Source of the DNA: Solimonas sp040391865
GTDB taxonomy: Bacteria; Pseudomonadota; Gammaproteobacteria; Nevskiales; Nevskiaceae
Length of the DNA: 11,718 bases
Assembly: GCA_040391865.1 (NCBI GenBank)
Contig: JBEBWZ010000104.1
Span: forward strand, 1 to 11,718
Reading direction: 5' to 3'
How positions within the stretch are numbered: position 1 is the stretch's first letter; each line of letters opens with the position of its first letter. Made by a program: the position numbers and the translations under genes. This document shows positions 1-7,461 of this stretch, piece after piece. The notes below the pieces were generated by a model that worked only from the letters and a program-made list of their open reading frames with translations, was not told the DNA's origin and searched no databases.

Positions 1-131
1 AGGGACACCTTGTCCTTCTTCTTGAGCGCCTTGCCGACCACTTCAAAGAAGGCGTCGACTGCACGGCCCGCGTCAGCCTTGGAGATGTCGGCCTTGTCGG
101 CAACAGCGTTAATCAGTTCCGTCTTGTTCAT
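1..131 (-). CDS. hup: HU-family nucleoid DNA-binding protein, N-terminal part (gene runs off the left edge)
   Basis: HU proteins are small dimeric DNA-bending proteins that compact the nucleoid and assist replication, recombination and transcription. The visible 43 residues begin MNKTELINAVADKADISKAD and continue with AGRAVDAFFEVVGKALKKKD. This is the classic helical N-terminal half of HU: the MNKTELI start, a helix-turn-helix dimer core and a basic KALKKKDKV segment before the first beta strand. The DNA-binding arm and the C-terminus lie outside the window. The start is the CAT at 129-131 read on the minus strand. It is preceded by a purine-rich GAGGGG ribosome site (complement of 141-146) nine bases upstream. 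The gene is divergent from the eight-gene block and has its own promoter at 270-298. IHF is the main alternative, but the MNKTELI start and the AGRAVDAFF segment favour HU. Confidence 0.93.
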   Translation of the reverse strand, partial: MNKTELINAVADKADISKADAGRAVDAFFEVVGKALKKKDKVS

Positions 132-220
132 TGAAAACGTCCCCTCGAGAAAGTGGATGGCGTAGACGCCGGATGAATCGTGTGCGTGCTGCCCGTCATT
201 ACGACGATGGATTGCGTCCA

Positions 221-239
221 GCGCTGCCTTGTGCAGCGC
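221..239 (-). other. short hairpin in the HU mRNA leader
   Basis: GCGCTGC (221-227) and GCAGCGC (233-239) form a perfect 7-bp stem around a 5-base loop. On the minus strand this falls in the predicted 5' untranslated leader of the HU mRNA, about 25-45 bases after the predicted start. No T-run follows on either strand, so it is not an intrinsic terminator. It could stabilise the leader or affect its translation, or it could be chance in GC-rich DNA. Confidence 0.4.
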
Positions 240-269
240 AAGACCTAGCAGGAATGCGGGTTCCGGCGC

Positions 270-298
270 TTTATAGCAAGCAGGTTTTTGAAGGTCAA
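270..298 (-). promoter_or_regulatory. sigma70-type promoter of the HU gene
   Basis: On the minus strand the hexamer TTGACC (complement of 293-298) is followed after exactly 17 bases by TATAAA (complement of 270-275). That gives 5/6 matches to each consensus box with optimal spacing. Transcription should start near 263 and give a leader of about 130 bases before the HU start codon. This is the strongest promoter-like sequence I see in the window, which fits an abundant protein such as HU. Confidence 0.8.
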
Positions 299-507
299 CC
301 GCTTTTCCGAGTGCCCGCGAGCGCCTCCCGAAATGACGCTTTGTCAACTGGCAGAATCCTGTCAGTCACCACTCACCGTGCGAACACTGCCGAACAGGTG
401 CGCGCAACCCGAAAGCCCCTGTGCGTGTAGGACGATTCCTGCACGCGCAGCCGCTCATCGTTTTCGCCGCACCGGCCGTCACGACAGGCTTCTCCCACAC
501 AGCCTTT

Positions 508-516
508 TGCTACACT
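508..516 (+). promoter_or_regulatory. candidate extended -10 promoter of the eight-gene block
   Basis: TGCTACACT at 508-516 matches the extended -10 pattern TGnTATAAT with TACACT as the hexamer. No good -35 box lies 16-18 bases upstream (the sequence there is roughly GCTTCT), which is tolerable for an extended -10 promoter. Transcription would start near 523, leaving a leader of about 23 bases before the ATG at 546. This is the only convincing plus-strand promoter pattern I see ahead of the block. Confidence 0.5.
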
Positions 517-545
517 CGGTCCGTTCACTTTCGATCAGGTTCCCG

Positions 546-1112
546 ATGCACAACACACGAGGCCACAAGGCCCACGGCGTGCTAGTCGCTGTCGCTCTCT
601 GCCTTACGGCGCCGGCGTTTGCGGCGGAAACGGACGAGCAGGCCATCAAGCTCGATCAGGCCGTCCAAACGCTCAAACAAGAAGTGCTGGAGTTCAATGC
701 GCAGGCGCAGGCGGTCGAGAACGAAGCCTTGCTTCCCTCGCATGCTCGCGTGTCGGTCTATGTCGGCGTCCGCGTCGGCGGGCTGCTGCTCAGCGAAGTC
801 AGCGTGATGATCGACGACCGTCGTCCCGAGATCTATCACTACGACGAAACCGATGCGCGTGCCCTGTTGCACGAGAAAAGCGTGCAGCGGATCGTCAACA
901 CCACCTTGCCGCCGGGCGCTCATCGTATCCGCATCAGCTTCCGCGGCCAGTTCGCCGACGACAAGGCCGACGCCGCCCCCGTGACCGACAGCTTCGAAGC
1001 AATCTTCGACAAGGATCAGCGCCCTGCCGAACTCGAATTCACGATCGCGCGCGAGCGCCGCTTCGGCGGCAAGCCCAGGATCACGATGCAGCAGTGGAGA
1101 GCCGCAAAATGA
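546..1112 (+). CDS. secreted protein of unknown function, first gene of the ExbB/ExbD/TonB-like block
   Basis: This is a 188-residue protein that I cannot assign to a named family. The ATG at 546 is chosen because it starts directly at a signal peptide: a basic N-region with RGHKAHG, a hydrophobic core around residues 11-24, and a likely cleavage after AFA at residue 26. The open frame continues upstream, but that part is arginine/proline-rich and looks non-coding. The ribosome site is weak (CAGG about 8 bases upstream). Residues 29-60 look helical and possibly coiled coil. Residues 66-90 and 120-170 read as alternating beta strands, for example ARVSVYVGVRVGGLLLSEV and AHRIRISFRGQF, suggesting a small beta-sandwich. 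The stop overlaps the next start (ATGA, 1109-1112). Export and coupling to the motor genes suggest an accessory periplasmic subunit; this is inference. Confidence 0.82.
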   Translation: MHNTRGHKAHGVLVAVALCLTAPAFAAETDEQAIKLDQAVQTLKQEVLEFNAQAQAVENEALLPSHARVSVYVGVRVGGLLLSEVSVMIDDRRPEIYHYDETDARALLHEKSVQRIVNTTLPPGAHRIRISFRGQFADDKADAAPVTDSFEAIFDKDQRPAELEFTIARERRFGGKPRITMQQWRAAK

Positions 1113-2917
1113 TCCGTCGCTGCCTGCTGTTGCTGAGCCTGCTGCCGCTGACATCCTTTGCCGCCGATCTGTATGCGCCCGGCACCGCGGCCGATCCGCG
1201 TGTACGCACGGCGCATTATCTGGATCGCGACGACCGTCATTTTTCCGCATTGGTGGAACTGCGCCTGCTGGACCCGGCCGACGACCCGGGCCGGATGCCG
1301 GCCGAGTACCAGTGGCGTCTGGCTGAAAACTATCTGGCATTCGGCATGCGTGATCGGGCCGAAGCGGTTTATCGCCAGCTCGCTGCTGCCAGCGCGGATC
1401 CATTACTGATCGCGCGCGCACGCCTGCGTCTGGCCGAGTTCGAGTATGAGCGCGGCTATCTCGCCGAAGCCCGCGCGACCCTGTACCGCATGCGCGAGAG
1501 CCTGCCGTCCACGGTCATCGAGGACTGGCAGGATCTGCTCTCCCGGGTCCTGCTGGCAGAAGGTCGCTACAGCGAAGCCGTCGAAGTCATCAGCGACCTC
1601 GACAATGCCCGCAAGCAGTCGTTCTACACCCGCTACAACCTCGCGGTTGCACTGATCAATGACGGTCGCGCGCCGCAAGGACAGACGGTGCTGGATCGCG
1701 TCGGCCGCATGACCCCGACCACCAAGGAAGAGCTGGCGCTGCGCGATCGTGCCAATCTCAGCCTCGGCTGGCACTTCCTGCAGTCGCAGCAAGGCGGCAC
1801 CGCGAAACCGGTGTTTTCCCGCGTCCGCGTCGAAGGGCCGTTCTCGAACCGGGCACTGCTCGGTCTGGGCTGGGCGGAGCTGGCTCCGCAAGGTGCGCGC
1901 GTGCTGCGAGCGGAGGTCGGTGACGAAGCGCAGACCGAGGCCAGCCCGTTCTCGACGTTCTCGACGCTGGGCGTGCTGCTGCGCCCCGGCTTCATGGAAG
2001 ACGATGTCTTCAAGCGTGCCGGCCTGCGCAATTTCCGTTTCAGCAAGGTGAAACAGGGTGAAGAAGAAGCCCTGCGCAAGGCGCTGGTGCCTTGGGTCGA
2101 ACTGATTTCCCGCGATCCGATGGATCCGGCCGTGCTGGAGGCCTGGCTGGCCATTCCGTTCTCGCTGGATCGGCTGGGCGCGCATACGCAGGCCTTGCAG
2201 TACTACGAGAAAGCGGTCGAAACGCTGGAAGTCAGTCGCAAGCGCATGGATGAAGCGATCGTCTCGATCCGGCAGGGGCGCATGGTCGAAACCATCGTGC
2301 GCCGTGAAGTGGACTCCGAAGCCGGCTGGGACTGGAAACTGCTGGACCTGCCGGACGCGCCGGAAACCTACTTCCTGCAGAGTCTGCTGGCCGAGCACCG
2401 CTTCCAGGAAGCACTGAAGAACTACCGAGACCTGCGCCTGATGTCGCGCAATCTCGACACCTGGGAACAGCGACTGAACACGATCGAGACCCAGCTGAGC
2501 GACGACAAGCGCCCCGCCCCGGCAGCAGGCGATCTGCTGGCGCGCGCACGACAGGACTGGGTGGAACCGTGGCGTGGCCTCAAGATTCGGCTGCGCAACG
2601 AAACGTCGTTGGCGGCGCCCGGAAGTTATCAGCAAAGCCTCGTCCCTCCGAGCTCCACCATGGCGGAACTGACCCTGGCACCGCTGCCGGAAAAATTCGT
2701 CGGCGGATACGAAAGCGCGCAGAAGCTGCGTGCGCGTCTGGCCAATCTTCGCGGCCTGGTGAGCAACGCCAGCGACGAACAGTCGCGCCTGCTGCAGGCG
2801 ATGGCCACCAAGGAGCTGGAAGGCCAGAAAAAGCAGATCGAACGCTATCTGGTGGAAGCGCGCTTCGCGCTCGCCCGCCTGTATGACCGTCAGCGCAAGG
2901 GCGAACTCGCCGAATGA
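1109..2917 (+). CDS. exported TPR-like periplasmic protein
   Basis: This 602-residue protein most likely serves as a periplasmic scaffold made of helical repeats. The start at 1109 is chosen over an in-frame GTG at 1094. It makes an ATGA overlap with the previous gene, has GGAGA at 1096-1100, and places a signal peptide at the very N-terminus (MIRRC, then a leucine-rich core, cleavage after SFA near residue 18). TPR-like helix pairs with A/G/Y/L spacing appear around residues 68-90, 104-130, 137-165, 174-203 and 211-240. More degenerate ones lie near 341-375 (DPAVLEAWLAIPFSLDRLG) and 420-445. The last 50 residues look like a charged coiled coil. There is no lipobox, so it should be soluble after cleavage. 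It is flanked by other exported TPR genes and sits upstream of the motor genes, which suggests a role in a trans-envelope complex. Its individual function is unknown. Confidence 0.85.
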   Translation: MIRRCLLLLSLLPLTSFAADLYAPGTAADPRVRTAHYLDRDDRHFSALVELRLLDPADDPGRMPAEYQWRLAENYLAFGMRDRAEAVYRQLAAASADPLLIARARLRLAEFEYERGYLAEARATLYRMRESLPSTVIEDWQDLLSRVLLAEGRYSEAVEVISDLDNARKQSFYTRYNLAVALINDGRAPQGQTVLDRVGRMTPTTKEELALRDRANLSLGWHFLQSQQGGTAKPVFSRVRVEGPFSNRALLGLGWAELAPQGARVLRAEVGDEAQTEASPFSTFSTLGVLLRPGFMEDDVFKRAGLRNFRFSKVKQGEEEALRKALVPWVELISRDPMDPAVLEAWLAIPFSLDRLGAHTQALQYYEKAVETLEVSRKRMDEAIVSIRQGRMVETIVRREVDSEAGWDWKLLDLPDAPETYFLQSLLAEHRFQEALKNYRDLRLMSRNLDTWEQRLNTIETQLSDDKRPAPAAGDLLARARQDWVEPWRGLKIRLRNETSLAAPGSYQQSLVPPSSTMAELTLAPLPEKFVGGYESAQKLRARLANLRGLVSNASDEQSRLLQAMATKELEGQKKQIERYLVEARFALARLYDRQRKGELAE

Positions 2918-5745
2918 ACAAACGCCATCTCCCTATCCCGCTGGCGCTCGCCCTGTGCCTCTCGGCCTGCACGCCTGCGGCCGTCAAGAACGCAGCGCCG
3001 TCGATCGGCAAAAGCATCGGCAAGATGGATGCGCCGGCACAGGACGTGCTGCCGATCATCGCGTCCGAGCCCGTGGCCGCTGACGCGGAAAAAGCCGCCG
3101 AGAATTATCGCAAGCTGCTGGCACTGACACCCGACACCGATACCAAGATCGAAGCCAAGCGACGCCTTGCCGACTTGCAGGTACAGATGGAGGACGTACG
3201 CGGCAACACTGCAGACTCCGAAAAGGCACTGCGCGAATCGATCAAGCTCTACAACGAGCTGCTGTACGCCAACCCCGACGACAAAAAGAATGATCGCGTG
3301 TTCTATCAGTTGGCGCGCGCGCAGCAGAACATGGGCGAGGTCGATGCCGCCATCGACACCTTGCAGCGGCTGTCGGAGCGGTTTCCCGATTCCGCGCTGA
3401 CCCACGACGGGCATTTCCGCCGCGCCGAACTGCTGTTCGCCAGAGGTCGCTACGCCGAGGCCGAGAAGGAATACCGGACGGTCATGGATCTGGCCGACAA
3501 GACGCCGTTCTTCGAGCAGGCGCAGTACAAGTACGGCTGGTCGCTGTACAAGCAATCCAATTACGAACCGGCGATCCAGACCTTCTTCGCGATTCTCGAC
3601 CGCGAATTGCCGCAGGGCGATCTGTTCGAGGTCGAGGCCGCGCTTGAAGGCGTCGACAAGACCAAGTACGACCTCGCCAAGGATTCGCTGCGCGTCGTGA
3701 CCCTGTCGCTGGCGACGCTGGGCGGCGGTTCGGCGCTGAACGAATATCTCGCCAAGAACGGCGACCCGCGGTTCTATCCGCTGGTCTACGTCGCACTCGG
3801 CGAATCGCTGCTGGAAAAGCGCCGCTACACCGATGCCGCGCAGTCCTATGCCGCGTTCATCCAGCGCTACGCACGGTCGGCGCACGCGCCGGCATTCCAG
3901 TCGCGCGTGATCGGCGCCTATGGCGAAGGCGGTTTCCGCGATCTGGTGGTGCAGGAGAAGGAACGCTACGCCGTGACCTACGATCCGGCCGCCGCGTACT
4001 GGAACGGCCAGCCGGCCACCGCCGAGGTGATGGCGGAACTACGCACGCATCTCGAAGATCTCGCCAAGCATCATCATGCCCTGGCGCAGCAACAGCGCAC
4101 CGCGAGCCCGACCGCAGGGCAAGCCGAGTACCTGGTTGCGGCCCGCTGGTACAAGCGCATCATCGAGTTGTACCCGCAGGACACCCGCCTGGCGGAAATC
4201 AATTTCCTGCTCGGCGATACGCTGCTGGATGGCGGCCAGACGCTGGACGCCGCGCTCGAGTACAGCAAGACCGCGTACGAGTACCCCGCACATGCGCGTT
4301 CGGCCGAGGCAGCCTACGCGGCAGTGCTGGCGTATCAGAAGCACGCCAAGGAAGTCCCGGGCACCGAGCGTGCAACGGCGCTGCGTGCGGCGATCGATTC
4401 CAGCCTGAAGCTGGCCTCGACCTTCCCGACGCATGCACAGCTGTATCCGGTACTGACGCAATCGACGCAGGACCTGTTCGAGCTGAAGGCCTACGACGAA
4501 GCCATCGAAGTGGCCGATCGCGTGATTCGTGCGCCAGCCGCAATCGCTCCCGATCTGCGCCGTATCGCCTGGAGCGTGACCGGCGACGCGCATTTCGCGC
4601 AGGCGCGTTACCCGCAGGCGGAGTCGGCCTTCAATGAAGAGCTGAAGCTGACCGCCGCCGATGCCCCGCGCCGCATCGAAGTCGTCGAGCAGCTCGCTGC
4701 TTCGATCTACAAGCAGGGCGAAGCCGCACGCGATGCTGGCGACAACAAGAATGCCGCGTTCCATTTCCTGCGCGTCGGCAAGGTCACGCCGCAAGCGAAG
4801 ATCCGTGCCACCGCCGAATACGACGGCGCCGCAGCATTGATCGCGCTGGAAGATTGGGCGGGCGCCGCACTGGTACTCGAAAGCTTCCGCGGACTGTTCC
4901 CGGCGCACACGCTGGAAGCGGACGTCGACAAGAAACTGGCCGTCGCCTATCAGAAGGACAACAAGCCGTTCAAGGCAGCGCAGACTTACGGCCGGATTGC
5001 CAATCGCGCCAGCGAAACGCCTGAAATCCGCCGTGAAGCGGCCTGGCTGTCGGCGACGCTGTTCGATGAAGCCAAGGCCGATGCCGAAGCGGCACGCGCC
5101 TACGAGTTCTACGTGCGCACCTTCCCGCGACCGCTGCCGCGCGCACTGGATGCTCGGGATCGGCTGGTCGCCTACGCTCGCCTCAGCGGCGATCGCGATC
5201 GTCTGACCTTTTGGTTGCGTGAGCTCGTGGCAGCGGACGAGACCGCTGGTAATGAGCGCAGCGATCGCTCGCGTGCATTGGCGGCACAGGCCGCGCTCGA
5301 CCTCGGTCGCCTGAGCGCTTCCGACACGGTCGCGTTGCGACTGACGCAGCCGGTGGACAAGAGCCTGCCGCGCAAGAAACAGGCGATGGAAGCAACGATC
5401 CAGTGGCTGGATCGCGCCGCAGCCTACGGCTTTGCCGATATCACCACCGCCGCCACCTATGAGCTCGGTGCGCTGTATCAGGACTTCGGCCGCTCGCTGA
5501 TCGACTCCGAACGCCCGCGCAATCTGTCCGCGCTGGAGCGTGAACAATACGACCTGCTGCTCGAAGAACAGGCGTTCCCCTTCGAGGAGAAAGCCATCGA
5601 GACCCACGAAACCAACCTCAAGCGCATTGCGCAGGGCCTGTATGACGACTGGATCGCCAAGAGCGCGAAGGCGCTGGCGCAGATCTCGCCAGCCCGCTAC
5701 GGCAAGCGCGAACAGGGCGAGGAGCGCTATGAAAGCCTCAAGTAA
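2914..5745 (+). CDS. large TPR outer-membrane lipoprotein
   Basis: This 943-residue protein starts with a lipoprotein signal peptide: MNKRH, a leucine/alanine core, and the lipobox LSAC with the acylated cysteine at residue 19. Thr at the next position gives no inner-membrane retention signal, so the outer membrane is expected. Most of the chain is TPR-like helical repeats. Clear ones are near residues 128-159 (FYQLARAQQNMGEVDAAIDT), 166-193 (FRRAELLFARGRYAEAEKEY) and 204-233, with more degenerate units to the C-terminus. Several repeats resemble those of BamD/YbgF-like lipoproteins, but the protein is several times longer than BamD and is not an orthologue. The ATG forms an ATGA overlap with the preceding gene. 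Inferred role: an outer-membrane-anchored scaffold that receives force or partners from the inner-membrane motor encoded downstream. Confidence 0.88.
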   Translation: MNKRHLPIPLALALCLSACTPAAVKNAAPSIGKSIGKMDAPAQDVLPIIASEPVAADAEKAAENYRKLLALTPDTDTKIEAKRRLADLQVQMEDVRGNTADSEKALRESIKLYNELLYANPDDKKNDRVFYQLARAQQNMGEVDAAIDTLQRLSERFPDSALTHDGHFRRAELLFARGRYAEAEKEYRTVMDLADKTPFFEQAQYKYGWSLYKQSNYEPAIQTFFAILDRELPQGDLFEVEAALEGVDKTKYDLAKDSLRVVTLSLATLGGGSALNEYLAKNGDPRFYPLVYVALGESLLEKRRYTDAAQSYAAFIQRYARSAHAPAFQSRVIGAYGEGGFRDLVVQEKERYAVTYDPAAAYWNGQPATAEVMAELRTHLEDLAKHHHALAQQQRTASPTAGQAEYLVAARWYKRIIELYPQDTRLAEINFLLGDTLLDGGQTLDAALEYSKTAYEYPAHARSAEAAYAAVLAYQKHAKEVPGTERATALRAAIDSSLKLASTFPTHAQLYPVLTQSTQDLFELKAYDEAIEVADRVIRAPAAIAPDLRRIAWSVTGDAHFAQARYPQAESAFNEELKLTAADAPRRIEVVEQLAASIYKQGEAARDAGDNKNAAFHFLRVGKVTPQAKIRATAEYDGAAALIALEDWAGAALVLESFRGLFPAHTLEADVDKKLAVAYQKDNKPFKAAQTYGRIANRASETPEIRREAAWLSATLFDEAKADAEAARAYEFYVRTFPRPLPRALDARDRLVAYARLSGDRDRLTFWLRELVAADETAGNERSDRSRALAAQAALDLGRLSASDTVALRLTQPVDKSLPRKKQAMEATIQWLDRAAAYGFADITTAATYELGALYQDFGRSLIDSERPRNLSALEREQYDLLLEEQAFPFEEKAIETHETNLKRIAQGLYDDWIAKSAKALAQISPARYGKREQGEERYESLK

Positions 5746-6403
5746 GCTGCTGCTGGTGCTGGCACTGGGCCTGACACTGTCGGCCTGCGAACTGCTGCCG
5801 AAACGGGAGGCCGGCACGTCGACATCGGGCCCCACCGACGGCTCGGTCACCGCTCCCAAGCCACCGGACAAGGGGGATCCCGAGGCCCGGTTCAAGGCTG
5901 CGCTGGAGCTGTGGAAACAGAACCAGATCGCCGAAACCGAAACCGCGCTGAAGGACCTGACGGTCGACTTCCCGCAGTATTCCGGTCCCTGGACCAACCT
6001 CGGCATTCTCTATGCGAAGTCGAACCGGCGTGACCTGGCACTGTCAGCGTTCAACAATGCGATCTCGCTGAATGCCGGCAACGATGTCGCGTACAACTGG
6101 CAGGGCATGCTGTACCGTGAAGCGCGCGACTACCCTCGCGCGCATGCGGCTTACGACCAGGCCCTGAAGATCAATCCGGATTCGGCGCTGGCGCACTACA
6201 ACCTGGCGATCCTGTACGACGCGCATCTGAAACAGCCGCAACTCGCACTGCCGCACTACCGCAGCTACCAGAAGCTGTCGGGCAAGCAGGATCTGAAAGT
6301 GCTGGCCTGGGTCGCCGAGATCGAAGCGAAAGCGGCGCCCGCCGCTGCGCCCGTACCGGTTGCGCCCAAGGTCGCGCCGCAGGCACCGGGAGCCGGCCAA
6401 TGA
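5729..6403 (+). CDS. small TPR outer-membrane lipoprotein
   Basis: This is a 224-residue lipoprotein. The start at 5729 lies inside the previous gene (17-base overlap), preceded by GAGGAG at 5719-5724. It places a textbook lipoprotein signal at the N-terminus: MKASSK, a leucine-rich core, and LSAC with the cysteine at residue 20. Glu at the next position is compatible with outer-membrane sorting. Residues 25-50 are a Pro/Thr/Ser-rich tether. Three well-formed TPRs follow at about 87-116 (WTNLGILYAKSNRRDLALSA), 121-150 and 155-185, with the canonical W/Y-L-G-Y-A-P spacing and AYDQALKINPDS. The tail from 200 is Ala/Pro-rich. The general role (TPR interaction module at the outer membrane) is secure; the partner is not known. 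GltE-like lipoproteins of gliding machines and PilF/PilW-like pilotins are structural analogies, but there are no pilus genes here. Confidence 0.9.
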   Translation: MKASSKLLLVLALGLTLSACELLPKREAGTSTSGPTDGSVTAPKPPDKGDPEARFKAALELWKQNQIAETETALKDLTVDFPQYSGPWTNLGILYAKSNRRDLALSAFNNAISLNAGNDVAYNWQGMLYREARDYPRAHAAYDQALKINPDSALAHYNLAILYDAHLKQPQLALPHYRSYQKLSGKQDLKVLAWVAEIEAKAAPAAAPVPVAPKVAPQAPGAGQ

Positions 6404-6756
6404 GCCGAGTCTCGATGCGCAGTGCAACACTGCTGTTATTGTCGCTATCGCTTCCGGCGCTGGCGCAGGACGAGATGCCGGCGGTCGGCGGCAAGCCCCC
6501 TGCCCCCGCTTCGGTAGTCGCCGAGCCCGGCGTCGGCACGACCATCATCGGCGAGCGTGAATCACCGATCGGCCTGTACATCACGCCGTGGCGCGATGCC
6601 GACGCCGAGTCCGACATCGATCGCCCTGCACGCTTGCTGCAAGAGAAACTGCAGCCGATCGACGAGAAGGTTTTCCTGCGGCAGGTTGAATATCACGAAG
6701 CGCTCAGCGGCGCTTTGAAGAGCAAGGGCAAGGTCACGCCCGGCAACTCGCGCTGA
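6400..6756 (+). CDS. small secreted protein of unknown function
   Basis: This 118-residue protein belongs to no family I recognise. The ATG at 6400 overlaps the previous stop (ATGA) and has GGGAG at 6388-6392. An in-frame ATG at 6415 (residue 6) is the alternative start. A signal peptide covers residues 1-22 with cleavage after LALA or ALA before QDEM. The mature part is about 96 residues: a Pro/Ala/Gly-rich stretch (31-50), then the motif ESPIGLYITPWR (54-65), then an acidic-to-amphipathic helix (66-106), and a basic end. The GLYITPWR segment looks constrained and would be the natural signature for a homology search. It sits exactly between the TPR genes and the motor genes, so it is probably a small subunit or adaptor of the same complex; that is inference. 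Confidence 0.82.
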   Translation: MSRVSMRSATLLLLSLSLPALAQDEMPAVGGKPPAPASVVAEPGVGTTIIGERESPIGLYITPWRDADAESDIDRPARLLQEKLQPIDEKVFLRQVEYHEALSGALKSKGKVTPGNSR

Positions 6757-6809
6757 TTGCGGCAAGCGGCTCATCCAAACATTCTTAATGACTTTTTGAG
6801 GAACACACG
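6757..6809 (+). promoter_or_regulatory. only sizeable gap in the block, with a strong ribosome binding site for the ExbB-like gene
   Basis: All other junctions in the block overlap or are under 20 bases apart; here there are 53 bases. GAGGAA at 6798-6803 lies six bases before the ATG at 6810 and fixes that start. TTGCGG (6757-6762) with CATTCT (6780-6785) 17 bases later is a poor promoter candidate (3/6 in the -10), so an internal promoter is possible but not shown. I see no terminator hairpin here, so read-through from upstream is expected. Confidence 0.45.
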
Positions 6810-7442
6810 ATGGATTTCTTTGCAACCGTCCTTGGCTTTTTCCAGAAAGGCGGCGCGTTCATGTACCCGATCGCGCTTGTTCTGGTGCTGACTGCCGCTA
6901 TCGCCATCGAACGCTGGCTGTTCCTGTCGCGCCTCGAACGTGAGAACGCCAAGATCTGGAAGACCGTCGGTCCGATGATCGCCCGCGGCGACGTGACGGC
7001 CGCCGGCAACGTTACCGAAGGCTCGTCCACCGCGATTGGTCGCATCCTCAACAACGGGATTGCGCAGGCGCGTCAGGACAAGCGTCGCAGCGAGATCGAG
7101 ATCGCGACCGAAGAAGGCCTGATGGAGGTGCTGCCGGCGATCGAAAAACGCACGCACTACCTCGGTACCTTCTCGAATCTGGCCGTGCTGCTCGGCCTAC
7201 TCGGCACCGTGATCGGCCTGATTGGAGCGTTCGCCGCGCTCGGCGCCGCGGATCCGGCGGAAAAGGCCGACCTGCTGTCCGCCGGCATTTCCGAAGCCAT
7301 GAACTGCACCGCGTTCGGCCTGATCGTCGCGATTCCGGCCCTGGTGCTGCATTCCTACCTGCAGGCCAAGGCCACCGAGCTGATCGATAGCCTGGAAGCG
7401 GTTTGCGCCAAGTTCGTCAGCGCTATCTGTGCCCGCGGCTAA
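6810..7442 (+). CDS. MotA/TolQ/ExbB-family proton-channel protein
   Basis: This 210-residue inner-membrane protein forms, in family terms, the pentameric channel that couples proton flow to movement of an ExbD/TonB-type partner. Three membrane segments are visible at about residues 16-36, 120-143 and 163-184, with the usual large cytoplasmic loop between the first two. Family motifs are intact. GLLGTVIGLIGAF (129-141) carries Thr133, and SEAMNCTAFGLIVAIPALVL (161-180) carries Glu162, Thr167 and Pro176. These correspond to ExbB Thr148, Glu176 and Thr181 and to the conserved AIP motif. The start is set by GAGGAA six bases upstream. Two ExbD genes and a TonB-like gene follow directly. By context it is closest to AglR-type members serving AgmX-like proteins rather than to siderophore ExbB, but sequence alone cannot settle the subfamily. 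Confidence 0.96.
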   Translation: MDFFATVLGFFQKGGAFMYPIALVLVLTAAIAIERWLFLSRLERENAKIWKTVGPMIARGDVTAAGNVTEGSSTAIGRILNNGIAQARQDKRRSEIEIATEEGLMEVLPAIEKRTHYLGTFSNLAVLLGLLGTVIGLIGAFAALGAADPAEKADLLSAGISEAMNCTAFGLIVAIPALVLHSYLQAKATELIDSLEAVCAKFVSAICARG

Positions 7443-7461
7443 GCGCCGGAACCCACGCCCC

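Larger units (their letters stand above)
132..545. other. divergent intergenic region between the HU gene and the eight-gene block
   Basis: These 414 bases contain no reading frame I believe is a gene; the open frames here have arginine/proline-rich translations without any recognisable family. The region holds the HU promoter and leader on the minus strand and a candidate extended -10 promoter for the block at 508-516. It also has an imperfect dyad at 347-366 (ACTGGCAG, 4 bases, CTGTCAGT, one mismatched pair). The dyad lies upstream of both promoters and could be a regulator site, though this is weakly supported. Confidence 0.7.

Noticed and set aside
131..430. 99-codon plus-strand open frame in the divergent intergenic region
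   Set aside because: It overlaps the HU leader and promoter, and its Arg-rich translation matches no family I recognise.
288..545. Upstream extension of the first gene of the block to position 288
   Set aside because: The added 86 residues are Arg/Pro/Cys-rich and would bury a good signal peptide; the extended -10 element at 508-516 also lies inside it.
1403..2635. 410-codon minus-strand open frame opposite the first TPR gene
   Set aside because: Composition is His/Arg/Gln-rich with no family signature, and the plus-strand gene has signal peptide, ribosome site and repeats.
2890..3885. 331-codon minus-strand open frame across the junction of the two large TPR genes
   Set aside because: Antisense shadow; no domain, no credible ribosome site, and it contradicts the coupled plus-strand genes.
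2914..5745. BamD (outer-membrane assembly factor) annotation for the large TPR lipoprotein
   Set aside because: Local TPR similarity is generic; the protein is 943 residues, several times BamD's length, and lies in a motor gene block.
4039..6006. 655-codon open frame on the minus strand, opposite the two TPR lipoprotein genes
   Set aside because: It spans the junction of two well-supported plus-strand genes. Its translation is Gly/Arg/Val/Gln-rich with no recognisable domain, as expected for an antisense shadow in GC-rich DNA.
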